Of a stretch of 36,921 nt of DNA, positions 7,645 through 15,005 are shown one piece after another. The first letter of the stretch is position 1. The number at the start of each line of letters is the position of its first letter. The position numbers and the translations under genes were made by a program. The DNA is from a virus, in the IMG/VR virus record IMGVR_UViG_3300021376_000158, positions 1-36,921 of that record. One strand, given 5' to 3'. The notes below the pieces were generated by a model, which worked only from the letters and a program-made list of their open reading frames with translations, had not been told where the DNA came from and did no database searches.

Positions 7645-9384
7645 ATGGCCACCAAACCTATTGAACTGACGAGTGAGGCATCTGGCCGTACCTATGTTTG
7701 GGATAAGCCGGAGCCGCCCAATGATCGGGACATTGCTGAGTTAATGGCGGCGGACCGTGCCTTCCTTGAGGAACGCGCCCAGGGCGAACAGAAGGTGCTG
7801 GAAGCGGCAAAGTCCGGGGCCATGTTCAGTGGCGTAGCCCCGCTTAACCCGGTAGCTTTGCGGGAATCCGTCGCTACAATGGCTAAGGAAGCGGCTCCTG
7901 CATTGGTTGAAGGTGGCCTGACCACGGTTGGACAGGCTGCTGGCTTTGCCGCTGCTGGTCCGCCCGGCGCTTCCGTGGGTGGCGCTATTGGTGGCGCGGG
8001 TGGCAATGTTTTGGCCCAGATGATGCGTATGCCTGAGCAGCCGATTTCCGGCCCAGAAGTTGCCGGTGCAGCCGTCTCTGGTGCGGTGCCTGGCTCGGGC
8101 CTGCCCAAGATGGGACTAAAGGGCCTTGTAGGTGAGGCCAGAAAACAGGTTGTAGCCAATGTCGGTGGTCTGGCCTTGCAACGTCTGCTGGAGGGCAAGC
8201 CGCTGGAGCCTGAGGAAGCGGCCATGTTCGCGGGTATGGCTACGCTATCAACTGCGCTTGGTAAGCTAGTTGACCCCGGCAAGATCGCCAGTGCTGCTGA
8301 ACGTCGCGCCATTCACGATTACCACAATGATCTGGCAATGAAGGCGCTCCAGCAGAGGGGTATGAAGATTCTGCCTTCAATGCGTAATCCCAGCCGCCTC
8401 AATGCGGCCTTGGAAGTTCTTGCTGGGAAAGACGCCACCATTGCTGACATTCGCAGGCTGAATGAAGAACTGTTTACTGGGATCGCTGCGGCCCAAGTTG
8501 GCATTGAGCCTAAGATTGGCGTCAAGTTAAGCACCCAACTGGATGCGGCAAGCAAGGATGCATCCAAGTTTTTTGGCGAAATCAATGAACTTGCCGCCAA
8601 ACACGCTGACGATCTGCAGGCACTTAAAAAGACAGAACTTACCGCCGCCAACGCCCATGAGCTTGAGGTCATCCGTTCTGATCCGGCCTACGTCGCAAAG
8701 ACTTCTGAACTTACCGTAAAGGCCAAGGCTGATGCGGACAAGTTTTTGCGGGCCAAGGATGAACTAAAGTTGGCGAATAAACAGTATGATCGAACTGGAG
8801 TTCGTGAGGATCTGGACAAGGTCAAATATTGGCAGAAGAAGAGTGATGAATACGCGAAGGACTTGGAAGCCGGTCTGATTGCGATGGATCGCAAAGACCT
8901 TCACGATAGGTTTTTGGAGGCGCGTCGGAAGATTGGCATGATCAATGAAATTGAGGATTCTTTGACCCCAGGTGAATTTGTAGACCCCCAGAAACTGGCC
9001 GCTGCCCAGGAGCGCGGGGTGCCGTTTACTGGAGATCTGGAGAGGCTGGCCCGCTTCGCCAATGACCCACGCTTCAAGTCATTGACCACGCTGCAGGTAA
9101 AAACGCCAAATGAGGCATCTGGGCGCCTAGGGCAGTTCATGGATGTCGTGACCGAGCCGGGTCGCACGCTGCTCAAATCCGACTTGTACCAGAGGATGGT
9201 TGCCGCCTCCGACCCAGCCGCGATGCCTGACTTCATCAGCCGGTTCGCCCGCACCGCCGCTCAAGCCGAGATGGAGCAGCAGGAGGCGCAGAAGAACCGC
9301 GTGCTGGAGTTCTACAAGAACGTGTACCCGCGCCAGCAGCCGCAGCAGCCCCAGCAGACCCCGCGCCCAGTGCCTTACCGCTAA
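7645..9384 (+). CDS. Putative DNA-ejection protein with glycine-zipper segment (579 aa)
   Basis: The N-terminus (SGRTYVWDKPEPPNDRDIAELM) resembles a short motif common at the start of internal virion proteins. Residues about 85-135 are Gly/Ala-rich with GxxxG spacing and could insert in a membrane. Residues 200-440 are rich in Ala, Lys and Glu, consistent with a long coiled coil. The C-terminus is a Gln/Pro-rich tail. Such architecture is typical of ejection proteins that line a trans-envelope channel. It is the last large virion gene before the lysis region. Confidence 0.62.
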   Translation: MATKPIELTSEASGRTYVWDKPEPPNDRDIAELMAADRAFLEERAQGEQKVLEAAKSGAMFSGVAPLNPVALRESVATMAKEAAPALVEGGLTTVGQAAGFAAAGPPGASVGGAIGGAGGNVLAQMMRMPEQPISGPEVAGAAVSGAVPGSGLPKMGLKGLVGEARKQVVANVGGLALQRLLEGKPLEPEEAAMFAGMATLSTALGKLVDPGKIASAAERRAIHDYHNDLAMKALQQRGMKILPSMRNPSRLNAALEVLAGKDATIADIRRLNEELFTGIAAAQVGIEPKIGVKLSTQLDAASKDASKFFGEINELAAKHADDLQALKKTELTAANAHELEVIRSDPAYVAKTSELTVKAKADADKFLRAKDELKLANKQYDRTGVREDLDKVKYWQKKSDEYAKDLEAGLIAMDRKDLHDRFLEARRKIGMINEIEDSLTPGEFVDPQKLAAAQERGVPFTGDLERLARFANDPRFKSLTTLQVKTPNEASGRLGQFMDVVTEPGRTLLKSDLYQRMVAASDPAAMPDFISRFARTAAQAEMEQQEAQKNRVLEFYKNVYPRQQPQQPQQTPRPVPYR

Positions 9385-9394
9385 CATTCACCCT

Positions 9395-9610
9395 ATGAAA
9401 ATCAAGAACGGCAAATTGCCCCGCTCCAACTACAGCCCGTGCGCCTGCAACCCGTCCGCAGAGGACCGGATGGGCAACGGCGTCCCCGACAGGGTTCAGC
9501 GCCCCGTCCGCAAGTTGTACGACGCCAAGAACATCAACTCGAAGATGAAGCTCTCGGAAAAGGGCTACAAGGTGGTTGATATCAGCCGCATGGACTACAA
9601 CGAGGAATAA
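9395..9610 (+). CDS. Hypothetical small protein (71 aa)
   Basis: ATG at 9395 gives a basic 71-residue protein with two Cys (PCACNP) near residue 16. It stops at TAA immediately before the ATG of the holin-like gene. No known domain is recognised. The position between ejection and lysis genes and the tight spacing support a real gene in the late operon. Confidence 0.6.
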   Translation: MKIKNGKLPRSNYSPCACNPSAEDRMGNGVPDRVQRPVRKLYDAKNINSKMKLSEKGYKVVDISRMDYNEE

Positions 9611-10051
9611 ATGTCAGTTTGGGACATTCTGTTCAATGCAGCCGGCGGCGGGGTCGTCGGTTCGTTGCTGCACCTAGGCTCCTCTTGGTTTGAGACCTAC
9701 CGGAAGCGGAAGGAGGCCGAGGTGCAGATCATGCTGCTGAACGCCCAGATGGCGGCGGCAGAGAAGGAGGCGGCGTGGAAGGCCTTTGCCGAGAGCCAGA
9801 AGGCCGGGCAGGGCCTGACCTCGATCCCGGCCGGCACCAGTACCTGGATGACCAACATCTACGTCGGCGTGGATGCCCTGCGGGCCTTCACCCGCCCGGC
9901 CCTGACGTGGATCGGGGTGCTTCTGGTGGCCTGCGTTTATTTCGCCGCCCAGCCGGAACAGCAGGCGGCAATGCAAAGCGAGATCCAGTTTGGCTGCTGG
10001 ACGATGATCTTCTGGTTCTTCGGGGCCAGGTACGGCAAAACTTCCAAATGA
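9611..10051 (+). CDS. Holin-like membrane protein (GTA_holin_3TM-like)
   Basis: The 146-residue protein has a weakly hydrophobic N-terminal helix (about 3-22), a charged helical linker (residues 28-65) and two strong membrane segments (about 96-113 and 127-139). The ALRAFTRPALTW and WFFGARYG signatures match the three-TM holin family found in gene-transfer agents and many phages; this is recognition by eye. A holin would permeabilise the inner membrane for endolysin action. Its TGA overlaps the next ATG, pairing it with a second small membrane protein. The candidate cell-wall enzyme is on the other strand at 13348-13755. Confidence 0.72.
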   Translation: MSVWDILFNAAGGGVVGSLLHLGSSWFETYRKRKEAEVQIMLLNAQMAAAEKEAAWKAFAESQKAGQGLTSIPAGTSTWMTNIYVGVDALRAFTRPALTWIGVLLVACVYFAAQPEQQAAMQSEIQFGCWTMIFWFFGARYGKTSK

Positions 10052-10278
10052 GCAACGAGGAATTATCCTCCATCAAGGAGGCGTTGAATCGCATTGAAAA
10101 AGCCCTCGTCGGTGATCCGGCCATGGGCCATATCGGCATTGCCGACCGGCTGCGGGCGGTGGAGGCCCAGGCGCATGAAACGGATCGCAAGCTGCTGCTC
10201 TGGTCCGGCATATTTACCGGCATTTGGATGTTCATCAGCGTCATCTTCAGTTGGCTGAAGAGCAAACTATCAGGATGA
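10048..10278 (+). CDS. Small coiled-coil/TM protein, XhlA-like lysis accessory
   Basis: ATG 10048 overlaps the holin stop (ATGA). The 76-residue product has an N-terminal amphipathic helix (LSSIKEALNRIEKAL) and a second helix (RLRAVEAQAHETDRKL), then one C-terminal membrane segment (about residues 51-69, LLWSGIFTGIWMFISVIFSW) and a basic tail. This layout matches XhlA-type haemolysin/lysis accessory proteins. It may be an antiholin, holin partner or spanin-like component. The specific role is inferred from context. Confidence 0.6.
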   Translation: MSNEELSSIKEALNRIEKALVGDPAMGHIGIADRLRAVEAQAHETDRKLLLWSGIFTGIWMFISVIFSWLKSKLSG

Positions 10279-10355
10279 CCGGGGAACGCTTTGTCGTCGT
10301 TTCTGACACCCACGGCGACATGGTAGACCACTATCGGCTGCGGATTAAGACTTGA
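10275..10355 (+). pseudogene. Truncated metallophosphoesterase gene (N-terminal stump, 26 codons)
   Basis: ATG 10275 overlaps the upstream TGA (ATGA) and encodes MTGERFVVVSDTHGDMVD followed by eight unrelated residues and TGA at 10353-10355. FVVVSDTHGD is the first metal-binding motif (DxH) of calcineurin-like phosphoesterases, which phages commonly carry at around 200 residues or more. None of the later motifs (GD, GNH) occurs downstream. The glycosyltransferase gene begins 40 bases later, so the gene was probably cut by insertion of that cassette or by a deletion. A reused 26-residue peptide cannot be excluded. Confidence 0.6.
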
Positions 10356-10394
10356 AAACCTGGGTGGTGCTCTGTGACGGTCGCGCTGCGACCC

Positions 10395-11708
10395 ATGAAC
10401 AACGACGGCAGTGTGTTTATTCAGATTGCGGCCTATCGTGATCCCGAATTGGTACCGACAGTTCTGGACTGTCTGGCGAAAGCCAAGAATCCCGACAAAT
10501 TAAGGATTGGCATCTGCTGGCAGTATGCCGAAGGCGATAGCATCGCCCAGATCGCGCATCTCCCGCAGGTGCGATTCATTGCCGTGCCTTACCATGAGAG
10601 CAAGGGCGCCTGCTGGGCGCGGGCGATCGCAAGCGAACTCTACGAGGATCAGGAGTTCTATATGCAAATCGACAGTCATCATCGGTTTGATGAGCATTGG
10701 GACGCCAAGATCATCGCCATGCTGATCGGTTTGGAATCCGATGGAGTCAAAAAACCACTCCTGACATCATACCCGCCGTCGTATGATCCCAAGAATGATC
10801 CGGCAGGGAGGGCGCATGGCGGCATTCAGATCGACTTCCATGTTTTTTCGGAATCGTCCGTCTGGTTCACCGGCTCCTCGCAGATCAAGCACTGGAACAG
10901 CCTGACAAAACCGATCCGAGGTCGATTCTTTGCCGGCGGCTTCGCCTTTGCCCGTGGATCATTCGTGCGTGAGGTTCCAAACGACCCTGGGTATTATTTC
11001 CAGGGCGAGGAGATGAATATGTCGTTCCGGGCGTTCTCGCATGGGTATGACATTTACCATCCGCACCAGCCTGTGGTCTGGCACCAGTACTACCGCCATG
11101 AAATCCCGAAACATTGGAAGGATCATGTCCCCAACCCGGAAGAGAGAGATCAGAAGAAGATCACCTGGGAAAAGCTGAACCAGGAAAGCTACAAGCGCAT
11201 CAAGCACTTCTTTTCCTTCGCGGGGTATCGCTACGAGGACATCGAGTGGGGAAAATTCGGGCGCGGCACGGCCCGCACCTTGCGTGACTTTGAACTCTTC
11301 TGCGGGATCGATTTTCGCCAGAAACGCATCACCAAGAACTGCCTTGACAAGGGCGAGCCGCTGGCCTCCTGGGACCGCAATATGCCCGATGAGGAGTGGA
11401 ACAAGCTGCTCCTGCATATGTACGAGCACACCATCGAGTTGATGCCCGGAACACTCACGCTGGATGACTACGATTTCATCTACGTTGGCTATGAGCGGGC
11501 GGATGGCACCAGCATCTACAACATAAATCTGAAGGATGATGCTTTGAAGGCCCTATTGACCGCATTGCAGCAGCCAAACGTGTCCTATCCTTTGGTAACG
11601 CGGTTCTTTTCGGACCAGATGCCGCACAAATGGGTCTTCTGGCCCCACAGCAAGAGCAGGAAGTGGATCGGCCGTATCAGCGGCCATCTGCCCAGGATCG
11701 TCCACTAA
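10395..11708 (+). CDS. GT60-family (GlcNAc-transferase, PF11397-like) glycosyltransferase (437 aa)
   Basis: The product begins SVFIQIAAYRDPELVPTVLDCL...NPDKLRIGICWQ, the characteristic start of polypeptide GlcNAc-transferases of family GT60. FYMQIDSHHRFDEHWD (residues 88-103, with D93 and H95) is the metal/nucleotide-sugar DxD-like site. In-frame GTG 10374 is an alternative start; ATG 10395 places the family motif at the expected N-terminus. In known GT60 enzymes UDP-GlcNAc is transferred to Ser/Thr or hydroxyproline. In a phage the target may be a virion protein or a host surface component; that is inference. Its 3' end overlaps the convergent FkbM gene by 32 bp, and no terminator is seen between them. 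Confidence 0.82.
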   Translation: MNNDGSVFIQIAAYRDPELVPTVLDCLAKAKNPDKLRIGICWQYAEGDSIAQIAHLPQVRFIAVPYHESKGACWARAIASELYEDQEFYMQIDSHHRFDEHWDAKIIAMLIGLESDGVKKPLLTSYPPSYDPKNDPAGRAHGGIQIDFHVFSESSVWFTGSSQIKHWNSLTKPIRGRFFAGGFAFARGSFVREVPNDPGYYFQGEEMNMSFRAFSHGYDIYHPHQPVVWHQYYRHEIPKHWKDHVPNPEERDQKKITWEKLNQESYKRIKHFFSFAGYRYEDIEWGKFGRGTARTLRDFELFCGIDFRQKRITKNCLDKGEPLASWDRNMPDEEWNKLLLHMYEHTIELMPGTLTLDDYDFIYVGYERADGTSIYNINLKDDALKALLTALQQPNVSYPLVTRFFSDQMPHKWVFWPHSKSRKWIGRISGHLPRIVH

Positions 11709-12306
11709 ACCTGCGGATCAGCAGGGTGTCGTCCCCGCGCCGCAGCGCCTTGTAGCCCAGTTTGCCGTAGATCTCCCTGACTTGGTCGATGGTCGTCTGG
11801 TGCGTCAGGCAGTTGGTTTCAAACTGGATGACATCGGGCATCGGGGCTGGATTCTGCGGGCGCCGCAGGCAAGGTGCGAAATCCAGCAAGATGTCGGAAT
11901 CCATGCCTTCGGTGTCGAGCTTGAGCAGCGTGATTTCCGACACCTGATTTTCCCGCAAAAGCGAATCCAGCGAGATGCATTGGACATCCGTCCGGCGGAC
12001 GTATGGGGAGATGTGCGGCACCATGTGCTGCAGGTGCAGGCCCCCGATCCGATTGCATCCCCGTAGCCAATCGGGCAGATTATGCTTCACCAGGTCATCC
12101 GGGTGGACCCAGTAAATCGGCATCTTTCCGGGCTGATCCCCTGGGGTAATGGCGGCGGCGATCCGTTTGACGTTTGGATGCCTAGGCAGCCTTTCAAGGT
12201 AAAACGGCAGCGGCTCCAAAGCGATGCCGTGGGTATTGGCGTCAGCGTGATGCGACAGGGTATCGAAGTCAGAGGTTCCGATCTCGATGAAGTCGAGTCT
12301 GTTCAT
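11677..12306 (-). CDS. FkbM-family methyltransferase
   Basis: This 209-residue SAM-dependent methyltransferase-like protein has FIEIGTSDF (SAM-binding motif I), ISLDSLL, LLKLDTEGMDSDIL (the FkbM hallmark) and VIQFE. FkbM enzymes usually O-methylate sugars or polyketides. The ATG overlaps the stop of the RusA-like gene by four bases, so it is the last gene of the long minus operon, although its likely partner is the convergent glycosyltransferase. The 32-bp tail overlap with that gene places the two modification enzymes side by side on opposite strands. Addition of a methylated sugar to a virion or host glycan is a reasonable inference. Confidence 0.8.
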   Translation of the reverse strand: MNRLDFIEIGTSDFDTLSHHADANTHGIALEPLPFYLERLPRHPNVKRIAAAITPGDQPGKMPIYWVHPDDLVKHNLPDWLRGCNRIGGLHLQHMVPHISPYVRRTDVQCISLDSLLRENQVSEITLLKLDTEGMDSDILLDFAPCLRRPQNPAPMPDVIQFETNCLTHQTTIDQVREIYGKLGYKALRRGDDTLLIRRFSGRSWADGR

Positions 12307-12670
12307 GATATCTGCGTGATGCTGATTTCAGTTCGTCGGCAACTTTTCTTGACCTGGTATTGACGGAATAGGAGTTCGATTGTCCCAGGGTCATCCTCTG
12401 GGATCAGACCCTCGTAGCGGAGGGCGTCGATCAGGGGCTTGCAGCCCCCGACCCCGTTGTCGATGTCGAGGAGTTTGGCCCCGTAACGGGTGATCGTAAG
12501 CCGATAGCGAGCGCCTGTCTGGCCTCGATCTTCAGCCGGGTGAGAATCCAATGGTTCCGTCCCAGCATCGTGTTGAGGCTGGGCGTCACATAGCCGGCGA
12601 GGACGATGCGGCGCGTCCCGCCGGGCGGCGGCCGGAACGGCTTGGATACCTTCGGGGCTTTGGTCTTCAT
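12303..12670 (-). pseudogene. RusA-like Holliday-junction resolvase, split by a frameshift
   Basis: From ATG 12670 one frame encodes MKTKAPKVSKPF...GYVTPSLNTMLGRNHWILTRLKIEARQ, a RusA-like N-terminus, then drifts to a stop at 12431. The frame ending at 12303 encodes LTITRYGAKLLDIDNGVGGCKPLIDALRYEGLIPEDDPG...TEISITQ, the RusA acidic core (DxDN, K, D, DD). Joining them needs a -1 shift near 12500-12520, and the usual linker seems short. No clear slippery heptamer was seen. It could be a pseudogene, a sequencing indel or an unusual recoding event. The neighbours couple to it: the HTH stop abuts its ATG, and the FkbM start overlaps its stop. Confidence 0.6.
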
Positions 12671-12874
12671 TCACAGGCGGATGTAAGGCGGGGGCGGTTC
12701 CTTGCGTAGGCGGTAGAAATTACAGACCTGCCAGCAGTACGGATGCGAGAGATCGAACTTGGCCGCGATCTCCTTGATTGGCGTGCCCTTCCAGTAGAGG
12801 AGCCGCATCTCCTTGACGGCCTCCGGGGTCGTCTTCACGCGGTAATGGACTTTGGCCTGATAGTTGCGGGGCAT
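12671..12874 (-). CDS. Small HTH DNA-binding protein (67 aa)
   Basis: Residues 15-52 (TTPEAVKEMRLLYWKGTPIKEIAAKFDLSHPYCWQVCNF) form a resolvase/Sigma70-like helix-turn-helix: an initiating helix, then KEIAAKF and a recognition helix. The tail is proline-rich. Its stop is adjacent to the ATG of the RusA-like gene. Its first 155 bases overlap the distal end of the 12720-13391 reading frame in another frame. The clear HTH argues that this frame is real. It may regulate phage genes or assist replication; the target is unknown. Confidence 0.68.
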   Translation of the reverse strand: MPRNYQAKVHYRVKTTPEAVKEMRLLYWKGTPIKEIAAKFDLSHPYCWQVCNFYRLRKEPPPPYIRL

Positions 12875-13391
12875 GGAGTTTACCGAGGATGTACTTCTGG
12901 GCGGCGGGGTCGAGCGCAGACCACGGGCGGCTGGCCCAGGACGGGTCGTTGCTGTTGGCAGTCACCCACTCCCGCCAGCCCGGAGGCTCCCAGACGGGGG
13001 CGGCCGGCTTGGGGAAACTGGTCTGCCCCGCACCGTTGATCGAGACCGGCCGCTCCACCTTGTTCAGCCAGTTGACGAACCGCTGGCGGGTCACCCCCAC
13101 CCCCTTGACCGAGGCCCAAGCCTGCGCCTTCCCAAGCTCCCGTTTGATGTCGATTCCCCGGTAGGCCTCGTTGGCCTCCAGTTCCGCGATCCAATCCTGA
13201 TCCGCCTCCTTGGGCCGTTTCCGCGAGACGGGCTTTGGCCGGGCCTCCCAGGCGGCATGGGCCTGATCCACCGCTGCCAGCCATTCCTCCCTGTTGAGCC
13301 TCCTGCCAAGGGTCTTGGCCTTCCCCGCGCAGGCCGCAAACGCCCAATCAGCGAATCGCGTCGAGGTAAAGATTGGTAACTCTTTGTCCAT
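12720..13391 (-). CDS. Hypothetical replication-operon protein (223 aa, C-terminus doubtful)
   Basis: Residues 1-175 look like a normal protein with several helices, including RELGKAQAWASVKGVGVTRQRFVNWLNKV, which could bind DNA, and a Trp/Pro-rich segment ending near DPAAQKYILGKLH. The last 50 residues (APQLSGQSPLPREDD...) are low in hydrophobics and overlap the HTH gene by 155 bases in another frame. That suggests a lost stop or a small frameshift near 12875. The start at 13391 overlaps the end of the upstream lipoprotein gene by 44 bases. No family is recognised. Confidence 0.6.
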   Translation of the reverse strand: MDKELPIFTSTRFADWAFAACAGKAKTLGRRLNREEWLAAVDQAHAAWEARPKPVSRKRPKEADQDWIAELEANEAYRGIDIKRELGKAQAWASVKGVGVTRQRFVNWLNKVERPVSINGAGQTSFPKPAAPVWEPPGWREWVTANSNDPSWASRPWSALDPAAQKYILGKLHAPQLSGQSPLPREDDPGGRQGDAAPLLEGHANQGDRGQVRSLASVLLAGL

Positions 13392-13755
13392 AGTCGTCTT
13401 GAGTGTTCATACGTTTCATCATCCCTGCATAACCCCACCGCCACCGGACGGCTATCAGGTAGGGGGTGGGCTGGATACCGGCGCTAGTCAGGCGCTCAAT
13501 GCTGTCAGAAATGGCCCTGCGGGCGATTTTACGGGCGATCTCCGGCTTTTGGGACCAGGAGTAGGGGTAATCCGAATAATCGCTCCAAGTGGCCTTGGTG
13601 AAGCCGTAAAGGCCTCCGGGGCGGCTCCACGGGTTCCCCTCCACCATCCCGATGCAGTCGATCAACTGATCGACCCGGATGCCGGCGGCGGCGGGGGCAG
13701 GCGTGCAGGCAACTAGTAAGGACACGGCACAGGCAAATAAACAGATGCGGATCAT
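13348..13755 (-). CDS. Transglycosylase/lysozyme-like lipoprotein, candidate endolysin
   Basis: The 135-residue protein begins with a lipoprotein signal peptide: a basic start, hydrophobic residues 3-15 and lipobox LVAC with Cys17. The mature part (LIDCIGMVEG..., GGLYGFTKATWSDY, LIAVRWRWGYAGM) has the layout of small lysozyme-like transglycosylases. Glu39 would be the catalytic acid, followed by the GLYGFT..TW segment and a terminal W.WG motif. It could cut peptidoglycan during lysis (with the holin on the plus strand) or during infection. A lipid anchor is unusual for an endolysin, so signal-mediated export is implied. Its ATG overlaps the previous stop (13752) by four bases. Confidence 0.6.
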   Translation of the reverse strand: MIRICLFACAVSLLVACTPAPAAAGIRVDQLIDCIGMVEGNPWSRPGGLYGFTKATWSDYSDYPYSWSQKPEIARKIARRAISDSIERLTSAGIQPTPYLIAVRWRWGYAGMMKRMNTQDDYGQRVTNLYLDAIR

Positions 13756-13934
13756 TCACTTACGCCCTCCTCTGCTGCTTTCAGCCGAGCGTACTCAACG
13801 AATGCGCGAGTACTCTCAGCGGTTGAGTTGTTCCGGTAGGCGTGAGCCAGCCGGGTGGCGCACCGCATCCACAGGTCGAGCTTGGCCTGTAGCTTCTCGT
13901 TGTCCGCCTGTAATTTAGCTAGGTCTGGCTTCAT
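13752..13934 (-). CDS. Small coiled-coil protein (60 aa)
   Basis: MKPDLAKLQADNEKLQAKLDLWMRCATRLAHAYR gives a regular heptad in residues 5-25, followed by a helical tail ending EEGVSE. It overlaps the lysozyme-like lipoprotein start by four bases and the upstream gene by 20. Its position immediately before a lysis-like gene would fit a regulator or spanin-like helper, but there is no membrane segment. The function is unknown. Confidence 0.6.
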   Translation of the reverse strand: MKPDLAKLQADNEKLQAKLDLWMRCATRLAHAYRNNSTAESTRAFVEYARLKAAEEGVSE

Positions 13935-14202
13935 CAGCGGGCAGGGTTAGCATCGCTTTGTAGGTTTTGAGGGCTTTGGACAGCTTGGCATCATCCTTGT
14001 TGGCGAGGGCCTCCACGATTGCCTCTGCGGTCTCCCGCCAGCGGTCACGGGAGGCGCGGATGGCCCGGTTCTCGGCGGGCAGGGTTTCCCGCCGGGTGAG
14101 TTCCTCGATGGCATAGACGATGGCCTTGGCTTCAATCCTGGCCCCAAACGGGGCGACCATCATCCGCAATACGGCAACGGCGTCTTTGGTGCTTTCCATC
14201 AT
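13915..14202 (-). CDS. Hypothetical helical protein (95 aa)
   Basis: ATG 14202 overlaps the upstream TGA as ATGA, which decides the start over an in-frame upstream ATG at 14229. The product (MMESTKDAVAVLRMM...LPADEARPS) is helical, with basic and acidic heptads in residues 35-90. No known domain is recognised. Confidence 0.6.
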   Translation of the reverse strand: MMESTKDAVAVLRMMVAPFGARIEAKAIVYAIEELTRRETLPAENRAIRASRDRWRETAEAIVEALANKDDAKLSKALKTYKAMLTLPADEARPS

Positions 14203-14414
14203 TGGTCGAGGCGGTTGAGGCAGTCGCACAAGTGCTCCCGGCGGATGTACTCAGCCAGTTGGTCCGGGGTCTTGAACCGGCTGTCGCCGTGTTTCAGAAG
14301 GTTCCTGAGCAGGGCGTCGATGTCCCATACGGTGGCAGCCAGTGCGGGGGCGTGGATGGCGGCGCGGTGGTCCGCGTTCTCATCCGGCAGGGTGAATTCC
14401 AAAGTAACTTTCAT
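14199..14414 (-). CDS. Hypothetical protein (71 aa)
   Basis: This 71-residue acidic protein starts with a beta strand (MKVTLEFTLPDE) and continues as helices (TVWDIDALLRNLLKHG...LAEYIRREHL). That start and spacing resemble small phage proteins of unknown role. It is joined to both neighbours by four-base overlaps. Confidence 0.6.
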   Translation of the reverse strand: MKVTLEFTLPDENADHRAAIHAPALAATVWDIDALLRNLLKHGDSRFKTPDQLAEYIRREHLCDCLNRLDQ

Positions 14415-14623
14415 GGTACTTGGGAACGCTTCATCCTGCGGCGGCCGCCGATCAGCAGGCGTTCCTTGCGGGTGAGGTACACCCGCTGGAGGCCCAGGGC
14501 GGTGACCTGGTTGCCGATGGTCTTGCAGGACACGCGCAGATTCAACCGGATGAAGCTGATGGGCTGCATCAGCATCAGGGCCTGGCGCACGGCCTGGCTG
14601 GAGGCGTTGGCGGGGCGGCTCAT
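14411..14623 (-). CDS. Small HTH-like protein A (70 aa), paralogue of the next gene
   Basis: Start ATG 14623 overlaps the stop of the neighbouring gene at 14620. Residues 17-63 (LMQPISFIRLNLRVSCKTIGNQVTALGLQRVYLTRKERLLIGG) have a helix-turn-helix pattern and a basic tail. Its core aligns by eye with the product of 14620-14832 (LRV...I...V..LG(M)xRxxxTRxERL). The two are probably a tandem duplication and likely bind nucleic acid. Confidence 0.62.
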   Translation of the reverse strand: MSRPANASSQAVRQALMLMQPISFIRLNLRVSCKTIGNQVTALGLQRVYLTRKERLLIGGRRRMKRSQVP

Positions 14624-14832
14624 GGTACGAGCCTGGGGTTGATGCCGCGTCTCTCCGCCAGCCAGAGGCGCTCCTGACGGGTCACCGGGATGCGGAGCAT
14701 CCCCATGTCGCTGACGTGCCATTTGATGGCGGCCAGGGGGACGCGCAGTTCAGACTGGATCTGCTTGTAGAGCTTCATCTCCATCAGCATTCGCTTGATC
14801 TGGGCACTCTTAGGGTGGGCTGGGTAACTCAC
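14620..14832 (-). CDS. Small HTH-like protein B (70 aa), paralogue of the previous gene
   Basis: The product (MSYPAHPKSAQIKRMLMEMKLYKQIQSELRVPLAAIKWHV...) has a predicted HTH at about residues 20-45, followed by MLRIPVTRQERLWLAERRG. The TR(Q/K)ERL motif and spacing are shared with protein A. The two genes overlap by four bases at 14620-14623. It may be a dimeric DNA- or RNA-binding regulator acting with its paralogue. Confidence 0.62.
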   Translation of the reverse strand: MSYPAHPKSAQIKRMLMEMKLYKQIQSELRVPLAAIKWHVSDMGMLRIPVTRQERLWLAERRGINPRLVP

Positions 14833-15005
14833 GGCTGCTCCTCCCTGATCAGCGCAGCCCGTGCCACTTGGTAGATCACTTGCTCGTCGGTCTCCATCAA
14901 AATGTCCTCCAGTGCCTTCCGCAGCGCGGCGTTCTCAGCCTCTAATTCCGCGAAGCGGGCGGTCTGGGTGCGGTAAACGTCCTCCCGGTTGGTGGATGCG
15001 CTCAC
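14829..15005 (-). CDS. Hypothetical coiled-coil protein (58 aa)
   Basis: GTG 15005 overlaps the upstream stop (GTGA) and matches the operon pattern of four-base overlaps; in-frame ATGs at 15023 and 15044 are alternatives. The segment ARFAELEAENAALRKALEDIL is a clear leucine heptad (single coiled coil), followed by a short helix. The function is unknown. Confidence 0.55.
   Translation of the reverse strand: MSASTNREDVYRTQTARFAELEAENAALRKALEDILMETDEQVIYQVARAALIREEQP

Noticed and set aside
12510-12674. N-terminal part of the frame ending at 12303 as an independent start (MNEDQSPEG...)
   Set aside because: This part is His/Pro/Arg-rich and out of frame with the RusA-like N-terminus, so a frameshift is a better explanation.
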